A model generated the notes under the pieces. It was not told the origin of the DNA and searched no databases. It was given only the letters and a program-made list of their open reading frames with translations. DNA of 64,000 bases. Origin: Limnephilus marmoratus (lineage: Eukaryota; Arthropoda; Insecta; Trichoptera; Limnephilidae). How positions within the stretch are numbered: the first letter of the stretch is position 1; each line of letters opens with the position of its first letter. Both the position numbers and the translations under genes were made by a program. Below, piece by piece: positions 55,923-64,000 of the stretch. Location: positions 14,519,337 to 14,583,336 of the forward strand of contig OU862931.1 in NCBI GenBank assembly GCA_917880885.1, written 5' to 3'.

Positions 55923-57465
55923 CAATATAACTTTAAAAAATGCATCTTACCCTAAAAACATGAGAGAGCCTCAAAATACTCGACGCATGTCTTTCATTAG
56001 TCAGAAAAGAAAAACTTTTGAAAAACAGTCGGAAAATCTCTTGCAAAGTCGGGAAACAATTTTTTTTACTTAAATAAATATGGAATTTTCTTTGAATTTT
56101 CATTAAACCGTCCAAGTTGAGAAAGGAATATTAAATCAAATAATATGCTTAAAACGTAGGTACTAAAAAAAACTATGAATAACATTTTAACCTTTCAGTT
56201 TTCATCACAACTTTCAGATTTAGTTACCGTCTTGTTCTATGCTAAAATATTCCGTCGTAACGACTGAAAATTACCATGCATCAAAAACTGGGAAAAAATA
56301 TAAATTACGTTCTATTTTTAAAAGCGTGAAGTAATAAAAACAACGCATCTTTATGGCGGTTTATAATTTGTGTTGCAGCAACACCTGTGTGTGTATGGAT
56401 CTAAACACACAAAACACTGAAATAAGTTACTGAAAGCTCGAAGACACTCCGTAATAGGGTACTTACAACCCTAAAGTAGGAAGATTTAATATTTCTGTTG
56501 ATTCTATCGTTTTACACGGGTTCTTGTTTTTCCTTTCTAAATTTGAAAACTAAAGTTCTCATTTTATATGTACGTCGGATTGCGGATGCGCAGTATACTT
56601 GCGTCAGTAGTCGCCCGGCATTTGATCCGGTCGGGTGTGTATTGTGCAGGGGGGATCCGTCACGCTTTATTTATTTTGACGTTTCGAATAATTATGATGA
56701 GCTTTTGAAATATAACGACATCTGTGAATGAGACCTGTCGGCGGCCGAACTTTTTATGGGAACCATTCAGAACTTTGAAAGATGGACGACCATTCACATA
56801 ATCATTTTCGTTCATTGTAAAAAGTTTTAAAAACAATAAATTTAAACAACCAATTTAAAATTCAGCACTTTTATACAAACTTTTCACATCACAATTTAGG
56901 ATTTATCTTTATGCGAATTTGTATAAAAGAACAATACACATTCATTTACAAGACATTTTTGAAACAATTTTGAAAACATTTTGTGAAGGAATGTTATTCT
57001 CAGCGAATGATAAGGATTTTGGTGTCACTCCGTGAATTAATTAATACCGAATTAATTACTGGATCCATTAATGAATTCAAAATGAGACCGCAAATTTGAA
57101 TGTTACCCTCCCGTCTAATATTGTGAAATATCGTGTTTGGTGAAGTGTTTCGCTATTGTAAATGATCCCGGATTAAAGGGGGAATCCACGAGACTATGAA
57201 CGAATAACTTTATTGGAACGACCACAGAGAGGTAAATATTAAATTCTGATATTTTCTACAGTGCCTGAAGTGGTATTTTATTATCAGTGGTGTTTCTCTG
57301 TATTTTTGTTACGAATTATAAGCTTTTGATCGGTTGTTTTCATGAACTTTCATTTTATTTTTATGTAAGCATTTATTCCTTTTTTGTTCGATATAAAATT
57401 CATTTTCAATAGGTGCCGACGGAATCTCAAAAATATTTGTGTTTTAAGTTTGAATTTCTATAAAT
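55923..57465. other. Long non-coding stretch
   Basis: A 77-codon frame at 56498-56731 has no known motif. No repeat family of this window was seen. Confidence 0.45.
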
Positions 57466-57905
57466 ATAGATTTTTTTAAGTGAAAACTTTTTTAGCCCCG
57501 TTGTGATTTGAAATTCGATGAAACGAAAAATAATGACACTACATCTGTAGGATTTAGCCTGCGAGATAATGAGATTGTATAATCGGTTTTCTCTTTCTGC
57601 GGTGCTTCGTGGCCTCCTCCTACTTTAGTATTTTTTAATGTTTCACTTCTGCCGCATGTGAATTGCACACTCTGTTTTTTTTAAGTGAAAACTTATTTAG
57701 CACCGTTGTGATTTGAAACACGATGAAACGAAAAAGCGACACGAAAAATACGAACAAATACATCTATAGGATTTAGCCTGCGAAAGAATGAGACAGAATA
57801 ATGGGACAGACTCCTCTTTGTGCGGTGCTTCGAAGCCTCCGCACTCTTGTCTTCTTTAGTTTTCTGAAGGTTTCACTTCTACCGCGTGTGAACTGCACAC
57901 TTGTT
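57466..57905. repeat. Diverged ~205-225 bp tandem duplication
   Basis: Both units run from tttaagtgaaaac through gtgatttgaaa, gatgaaacgaaaaa, ggatttagcctgcga, gcggtgcttcg and ctccgcac-like sequence to aattgcacactctg / aactgcacacttg. Unit 2 has small insertions. No conserved frame. Confidence 0.85.
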
Positions 57906-58180
57906 ATTTTTTGTTGTTGTTACTTTGTGTTTTTGTTGAACTGTTTAATTTTTTTTTTTAATTTAGGAAAACACAGATACTTTAAGGTCCTGCCAAGCCA
58001 AACACGCGGCTAGTACCTAAGCAGGTGCCCACACATTATAATTTACGTATTTATGTTTTATTAGTTTATAATGTTCATCTTAATATCTTATTAACGTTAG
58101 CATTAATCAGAAGAAGAGAACACTCATAATGTAAACGAAAATATGAAAAAGAACAAGCCACAGAAAAATAAAAAAGATAC
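57906..58180. other. Non-coding stretch
   Basis: No recognised content. Confidence 0.4.
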
Positions 58181-58182
58181 CG

Positions 58183-58262
58183 GTTGCAACTGGGACTCGA
58201 ACTCAGAACCTCTTGTCTTACCGGAGCAAACGCCTTTACCAATTCGGCTATGATACCACATA
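58183..58262 (-). repeat. tRNA-like sequence (SINE head)
   Basis: On the minus strand GGTATCATAGCCGAATTGGT has an A-box and GAGTTCGAGTCCC is a B-box, with a near-complete T arm (one mismatch). The acceptor ends do not pair, so it is not a functional tRNA. Confidence 0.6.
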
Positions 58263-59084
58263 TTTAAATGTATTTTTTGTCAATTTCATATTTCAGAATT
58301 AAAAATATTATCTAAGACTATTTTTTCCGTATTATTGGCGGCTACTTTTTTATTGGAAAACAGTGTTCCAATGTACAGGTTTGTAACCTAGATATGACTC
58401 GGAAAAATAAATAGTTAAATATTATTTAAATGCATTTCGATCGTCCCATTCAAAATATAGTTCATTTTACCATCTATTTATTACCATGATTATTTCTGCC
58501 ATTGTATCAACATATTCATGGAATATTATTTTTTTACATTGTTCAGCTTAATTATAAAATATTATCGTACAAATTGTACCACTTTTAATATCCATTAGTT
58601 CAAATAATTGACTAAGACTGACATTTCTTTTATCTTCTCCGGCTTGTGATTTGTTTTTCTTTTTCAAGAAAGACAAATATTCCTGGGTTAAGAATAACCT
58701 GACAATACGATATTTGAAGAACTCCCACTAACTACACTCGTTGTAAGCGGAAAATGTTGTTTGTGCAGGGATGGAGGTCTTAGTTATCGGAAAAATAATT
58801 TATTGAACGCACGACGCCTGGGTGGGAATCTGACGCATTCGTCTACAGATACAAACTATTCAATTTACGAATTTGACGTATATCACCTCCATTTTAATTA
58901 ATAATGGAAATATTCAATTGATGTCGTTAATCTCGTTCGGTACGCGGTGTTCGGGCTTGTGCAAGCGGGAAACTGTTGAATCAACTAACAATTGGAGATG
59001 ATTTTGAGGTAAGTATAACTTTTTTAATTTGAGATTTCTTTTTGATTAAATCGAGTCCGATGTTGGAATAATCTGTCTCCAGGG
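58263..59084. other. Non-coding stretch
   Basis: A good splice-donor-like gaggtaagtata at 59007 stands without any supporting exon. Confidence 0.45.
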
Positions 59085-59943
59085 CAGTGGTTCTTAAACT
59101 TTTAGAAACCATAGACCGCTTTCAGAATTTCAATATTGCCAAGAACGGATTTTAAAAAGTGCTTTTATTGACTAGTTTACATTAATACCCAACTAAAATA
59201 TTTACATCGGATGCTTTGTGTGGACTCAATGAGCACGTTAAATTGAGGTATCGTCGTCTATAAAGCAAGGCACATGTCATATTTGACGTCTAATCGATTG
59301 CGATTTTTAGTTTTAATTGACACCAGAACCGAGAACCCGGATTCACACACATACGCAGTTGCAAATGTTATCTGAATAGACATTGCTCGTTTGACAAGTA
59401 GAGCGTAAGCGTGTCCCACAGAACGCCAAAACTCGCCAAGACTCTTTGTATGAAATTCACTTCACAATATTTCCTTGGATCTCAGGTCAATGAGGTCATC
59501 TTTAACCAAAACCTTCTAGATTATGTGATCTGGGAGGTTTTGCTTTAACCCATCAGAACTCGGCAATATTTTGTCAGAGAATCAAAATATTTCCATTTTG
59601 CAATAAAATCCAAATTAATGGAATGTTTCTGAACGTGTACCTTAAAACTAAAAACTTTTTTTAAAGGGTGAATAATACCTACTCGCTTTCAAATTTTACA
59701 ATTCAAAACAAACATATAATTTTTGAAAAAATATTTAAAAATGGCTAACTTTACGTTTTTTCTAACTAAACTCTATATTATTAGACAAACGTAATATAAA
59801 CGTTATCAATTCACTTTTTTTGTCATTTCACGTAAAAATAATTATTAAATATTTTTGAATGTAGCTATTACTTTGTGGTTATCCATTATAGAAAAATGAA
59901 ATAATTTAACCTTGTATAAACCACTTATTAGATGCGCAAATCC

Positions 59944-60300
59944 GAAATTAAATTGACTAATTCCGGAATATATAAACTCAAATGCCAAGATTGTCCCTCA
60001 TTTTATATTGGAAAAACCACTCGTAATTTTGAAATCAGAATCAAAGAACATTTAAGGTGTCTTAATAATAATAATTTTTCTGAGTTTGCTAACCATATCA
60101 TTGAAAATAACCATAGTTTTGAAAAAAATACAGGGATAAATATTCTTCATATTAATCATAAAGGAAAACGTTTAGATAACTTAGAAGCCTTGGAAATTAA
60201 AAAATCCCTTAAAAATAATGAATCTATTATCAACAAACAAAAAATATTGTCATATAGCCCAATCATGGATTTGTTCCCCTACCCACCCACTCTACACTAA
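59944..60300 (+). pseudogene. Penelope GIY-YIG endonuclease domain, C-terminal fragment
   Basis: The frame reads SGIYKLKCQDCPSFYIGKTT, which carries both the GIY and YIG parts with a CxxC between them, and continues with FEIRIKEHLRCL, FANHIIENNH and LDNLEALEIKK. This is the GIY-YIG endonuclease found at the C-terminus of Penelope-like polyproteins, used to nick target DNA. The RT part is absent. The ATG at 59932 lies in the inverted end, so it is not an original start. The frame is open to TAA 60298-60300. Confidence 0.88.
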
Positions 60301-60393
60301 TACCTACCCACCCAATCTACATTATTATCTAGCAACGGCTCCACCCCTACCATAATAAAACATTGTTCGAAACTGTCAAATTAGTATAAGCTT

Positions 60394-60431
60394 TCCCTGA
60401 CGAAGGAACGTTTGTTCCGAAACCGGTCGGA
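60394..60431 (+). ncRNA. Hammerhead-ribozyme-like motif of the Penelope element
   Basis: Stem I tcc/gga, core CTGACGA, stem II ggaac-gttt-gttcc, then GAAACCGGTC. It lies about 95 bases after the endonuclease stop codon. Predicted cleavage follows the C at 60428. Stem III is the loop-less ACCGGT. Confidence 0.65.
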
Positions 60432-60574
60432 TTTGCGCATCAAATAAGTGGTTTATACAAGGTTAAATTATTTCATTTTTCTATAATTATTAAAAATAAA
60501 AATTACCGCGGGAAACTTTAAATTCATAAAGATGAACATTTTAATTATTTGATGTAAATTTTTAGATTTGAAAA

Positions 60575-60665
60575 TTTATTTTTTATTTATTTATTTATCT
60601 ATATAAGGTATGTTTACATTACATTATTCGATGCCTGTCTCACTAGGGTATACCTGTGTTAATAT
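60575..60665 (-). repeat. Minimal LINE 3' end (family of 35810-37142)
   Basis: T-rich segment followed by gcctgtctcactagggtata, as in the 3' UTR near 35870-35890. Confidence 0.65.
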
Positions 60666-61036
60666 AAGCGTGGGGTTTTCTCTTTCTTACACCGTTTCGA
60701 GTTTAGATGATATTAAGGGAGGCATAATGATACCTGTATGAGTTGTTCCGAAAAGTGAACAAATTAGCCTGAGGAGTTAGATCAACGCTGATATTATCAA
60801 CAAAAATTGAAAATGGGCTTCACACCCACGATTCTTTATCGAGGTATTCTGGGCTTAAAAAAACCTTGAAAAGTATTCTGCAATGTTTCCGGATGCTTTA
60901 ACTTCTCTTTTTGTACAACTTTTGATATACTTTTCATAGTGCTGTCTTCACCCTACGTCAGCAACTCTCTAACATGGAAAGAGTAAACTGTGGACCCCAG
61001 ACACTCATGTCGTGGACCCCACTTTAAAAAACCCTG

Positions 61037-61943
61037 CTCTATGGGATTAATTTCAGCTGTCTCGTGACTTTAAAATATGTCCTAGAATAGACCCAGCTCC
61101 AAAAGTTTTAACCCTTTAGTTGCCGAAAAATTGTAAATGGTTTTAAAAAAATCGAATTGCTTCGATCAGAAAAAGAATTTTTAGGGTTTTAGAGAGTATC
61201 CGGATAGCGTGTAAATTAAATTGTTTACTCTTGCTTGTAACACAGTAAAACATTGGTCACGGGAAGTCTACGAAGACCTGACTCAATGGGCTTCGAGCGC
61301 AACCAGAGACAAGATTTAAAATGTCAGTTCCGAGATATGATTGACCGGGAGCGGATTGAATTCGTCGTTGAGGAGCAGGGGATGACTTCTCGAGGTGCGA
61401 AGCCGACGATCATCACCATGGTTTTAGATAAAACAGTTTAGATAAATGTTACCTTGTTTAGCAGGAGTATGGCGCCCATTTTTTTAACCAGTAAGTCAAT
61501 AACAATATTACTTCTAAGAGATCTTGACATGTGTTAACTTTGCCGATAGTAATTTTAGATTATATTAAAATATGATAAGGGAAACTAAAGAACTCCTCAA
61601 GCTCAGAAACCATGCCCTGAAGTCAAAGTAGAGTCGTAATTTTTAAGTAGAATCGCGTATTTTTGTAAAATTAACAACTACAATAAACCATACCTTTGTT
61701 ACACGTCATGTTGACTTTCATTTCTAATATTACGAGATTGCATGAGCAAATATACATCAATTAAGTAAATCCGTAACATGCTGAATGCACTCATATACAG
61801 TAATGCCACAAAATCCCAGGTGGTAAATACTTTCAGTAGCGCCCTGGTGAAAGATAACCGTTCACAATCGGTTATCCCCCAACCTTCTTTAACCTCATTT
61901 CCCCCCTCCCCCCTCCCCCATAACTTCAACCGCATAACATACA
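61037..61943. other. Non-coding stretch
   Basis: No recognised content; short C-rich tract at 61900-61920. Confidence 0.45.
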
Positions 61944-62160
61944 TTAGACCGGTCAGTGGTTGAGTGGGTATCGCGTTTAGATCCTACCCAGGCATTCCGT
62001 GTTCGATTCCTCGGCTGGCTAAGTCCTCCATCACAACTCAAGCAACATTTTCAGCTTACTGTGGTGGTAGTTAAAGATTTTAAAATATTTTCGGGTTATT
62101 CGTAACCCAGGAATGTTTGTCTTTCTTTTAAATAAAAAATAATAAAAATTTAAAAAAAAA
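61944..62160 (+). mobile_element. SINE H, tRNA-derived
   Basis: The head has an A-box-like GGTTGAGTGGGTATCG and a B-box TGTTCGATTCC. The body has tggctaagtcctccatcac and ttattcgtaacccaggaatg, ending in an A/T-rich tail (aaataaaaaataataaaaat). Partial copies are at 2900-3010 and 3679-3755. Confidence 0.75.
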
Positions 62161-62171
62161 TACTTCAACTC

Positions 62172-62255
62172 ATGATTCCATTGACTCACTGGTTCGACTT
62201 AAGGCTGGGAGCAGTTTGGGTTCTTGCGCAGAACTCGTAAAGAAAAAACCTTTTT
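62172..62255 (+). repeat. SINE A 3' end fragment
   Basis: ccattgactcactggttcga and gggttcttgcgcagaactcg followed by an A-rich run resemble the SINE A 3' end. Confidence 0.5.
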
Positions 62256-62282
62256 TTATTTAATTAAATAACTAACAGTCAC

Positions 62283-62352
62283 ATCTGGGACTCAAATCTA
62301 TGACCTTTGCTTTGACGGGGCGCCACTCTACCAACTGAGCTAACGTGTCCCT
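62283..62352 (-). repeat. tRNA-like sequence (SINE head)
   Basis: On the minus strand GTTAGCTCAGTTGGTAGAG is a classic A-box and GATTTGAGTCCC a degenerate B-box. Acceptor gggacac and gatgtgac do not pair fully. Confidence 0.6.
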
Positions 62353-63309
62353 ATCCGATTAGGTCATATTTTACTGTATATTTACGTGTTAAATATATAA
62401 TTGACTGATCCTATTTTTTACCTTCTTACCTACGTATGTTTGTACTGTATGGTTGTTCGATCATTAAACATTTTGTGGATATACTTAATGTTAAGAATAG
62501 TGACATCTATGGGATGATTGCTGTAGGTAATCATTGATTTAATCCTGATCAGTTTATTAAAAGATAATGAATACTAGACATCTGAGACATCTGGGTGAAT
62601 TTTATTGAAGCTAGTGTTACCGACTAACTAAAATAGGCCACGTGACTCAGTAGGTGCCGATCGCCATTGTTTATTATTATTCTCGTATGTTCTTAAACCT
62701 GAAGACGGTATTTTTGCATTTTTTAGCAGTATTAAAAGGGTATTATTCAAAATACTTTCTCTCTCGCATTAATCGGTACCTAGGGTACAGTCCCCTTATT
62801 GCCCAGGCAAATTAGTTATAAAAATTGTTGATTTCATTTGCTGTAAATTCAAAAGTGATTGTAAATAAAAACGACTCTATATTAAAAAGTGTTTTACAAT
62901 AAAAAAAGTCCACCACCCCCGATGAACTAAAGTTACTTGACACTTTATACTTGTCATTTACAATACAAATCAAGATTGATTTACATTGTAAATTACGAAA
63001 CTATTACTTTCTTTTTGCGACTATCGCGTACTTCACGAAGCCGGTAGGAACATGGCATTCCCGTATGTTTGGGAGATTTTTGGAGGGTTTAAGGAAGAAG
63101 GGAAGGATAGGTAAGTGGGAAAGAGGAACGATAATATGATAATATATACGGTGGTGATCCTTGAGTTTCCTTGTGATACAGAACTGCTACTGAGCGCGCT
63201 GTTATAATTTACCTTTCCAGTACATATCTACGATATTTATGGGAAATAGGAAAAATATTCAACTGAAATAGCCAAAAGACCGAAAACGGTGTTTTTTGTG
63301 CTTGTACGC
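62353..63309. other. Non-coding stretch
   Basis: At 63050-63125 a degenerate LINE C/family B tail may be present in minus orientation (ggagggtttaaggaagaagg). Nothing else recognised. Confidence 0.45.
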
Positions 63310-64000
63310 TGGTACACAGGGAGAAGGGACTTACTTTATCCAGTGATTCGTGACATTATTAGGAGTAAAAAATTCACCTGAAATTTCGGTCACCGGTGAC
63401 ATGAAAGACTTTTTTTTATAATAATAATAATAATAATAATAATTGGCTAATTTATACAGCGCCGTTTTCGTGGAAAATCACCGCAAGGGCGCTGTACAAA
63501 TAAATATATAAAAGAATTAATATTACTGGCTTATAACTAAGATTTAAAATTACAACTAGTGACTTACATCTAAGACTTATAGCTACTTATATATTACTGG
63601 CTTACAACCAAGATTTACAATTATAACTAGTGACATATCTAAGACTTATAGCCAGTGACTTATGAATAAGACATATAGATTCTAACCTAAAACTGGTGAC
63701 TTATTAACACACATATTTACAATTAAGATTAGCGCCAGAAGAAGTAAGAAGTTTTTACAATCATTTACGTGCATAAATACAAAAAAAATAGGAGGTCTTG
63801 GACAGCTGGGGGCGGAGCGAGGGGTTGGTCGGTCACTCGGCCGAGTGACCAGTGACGACATGTGGAAAATTTTTTTTTTATTAGAAAAAAATTGAAAAAA
63901 AAGACATAAAAAAATTGACCGGACACCAAAATTTCATTATTTACTCCAAATAATGTCAGAAATCACTGGTTAAAGTAAGTCAAGAGGGGTTCCTTAACAC
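63310..64000. mobile_element. MITE D, cut by the window end and carrying repeat L
   Basis: The left TIR has acttactttatccagtgatt and gacattattaggagtaaaaa. The right, reversed, has acttactttaaccagtgatt and gacattatttggagtaaat. A perfect 20-base palindrome ggtcactcggccgagtgacc lies at 63831-63850; a related one is in the copy at 44960-45000. The element probably ends a few bases beyond the window (ttaacac...). Confidence 0.7.
63419..63765 (+). repeat. Repeat L: (AAT)n head, conserved core, two ~75-bp tandem units
   Basis: (ATA/AAT)n at 63419-63444 leads to cagcgccgttttcgtggaaa and caagggcgctgtac. Then ttactggcttataactaag and ttactggcttacaaccaag start two similar units. It is the intact counterpart of the copy split at 12443/17256. 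Confidence 0.7.

Larger units (their letters stand above)
59889..60490 (+). mobile_element. Penelope-like element fragment with inverted ends
   Basis: The 3' end (60430-60490) is repeated in reverse at 59889-59947: aatttaaccttgtataaacc on the left and ggtttatacaaggttaaatt on the right. Between them lie the endonuclease fragment and a hammerhead-like motif. The left repeat breaks off just before its own hammerhead core and joins the coding sequence. Confidence 0.75.
59085..61036. mobile_element. Non-autonomous hAT element, 1.95 kb
   Basis: The left end cagtggttcttaaactttt and the right end, reversed, cagggttttttaaagtgggg are hAT-type. Flanking octamers ctccaggg (59077-59084) and ctctatgg (61037-61044) match at six of eight bases, as expected for an old TSD. 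Remnants of a Penelope element (59889-60490) and a LINE tail (60575-60665) lie inside. No transposase found. Confidence 0.65.

Noticed and set aside
58998..59016. Splice donor gaggtaagtata suggesting a host exon
   Set aside because: No open frame, acceptor or recognisable protein on either side.

Overview
The window looks like a piece of an AT-rich, repeat-packed arthropod genome, most likely an insect. The evidence is the mix of elements: non-LTR retrotransposons of several clades (Jockey/CR1-like, RTE-like, and an R4/Dong-like element with a restriction-like endonuclease), Penelope-like elements with a GIY-YIG domain, a Ty3/Gypsy element, hAT and Harbinger-type non-autonomous DNA transposons, and many tRNA-derived SINEs. 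I found no convincing host gene: every long reading frame with a recognisable protein belongs to a retroelement, and the rest are microsatellite translations or chance frames. The species cannot be named from this sequence alone.

Layout. 1-12 kb: SINE and LINE debris (SINE A, family B, LINE C), a Penelope 3' end, a (TA)n run, a Harbinger-like MITE (8507-9068) and an RTE fragment with a target-site duplication (TSD) at 11186-11918. 12.4-17.3 kb: a three-level nest, with an almost complete Jockey/CR1-like LINE (12925-16749, minus) inside a solo LTR (12444-17255) that itself split an (AAT)n-headed repeat. 17.4-22 kb: LINE and SINE fragments and a perfect 173-bp inverted repeat with a hammerhead-like motif in each arm (19687-20156). 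22-31 kb: three copies of a repeat built on GATCCGGCGAC-like units, MITEs, a GC-rich island (24150-25010), a 688-bp hAT element and an RTE copy with an inverted 5' part. 31-39 kb: SINEs, another Penelope hammerhead remnant, a foldback made of two family B copies, a 5'-truncated LINE with an open RT frame (35810-37142) and R4-like LINE debris. 39.6-45.1 kb: a Ty3/Gypsy element with LTRs differing at one base, inserted in a MITE. 45.1-51 kb: R4-like LINE debris split by a 3.95-kb hAT element that contains a second hAT and two LINE fragments. 51.8-53.1 kb: a microsatellite more than 1 kb long, mostly (CCAT)n. 53-64 kb: LINE tails, tandem duplications, tRNA-like SINE heads, a 1.95-kb hAT element holding a Penelope fragment, and a MITE that runs off the right edge.

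How the parts relate. The elements interact mainly by insertion into one another, which gives a relative time order. The Gypsy copy is the youngest large insertion by LTR identity, although its frame is broken in three places. Family B shares a 3' tail with LINE C, which suggests a LINE/SINE partnership. The most interesting signal is the set of hammerhead-ribozyme-like motifs whose stems differ in sequence but stay paired. This fits the known association of hammerheads with Penelope-like elements and is not a wholly new system. I saw no CRISPR array, operon or bacterial-type gene.
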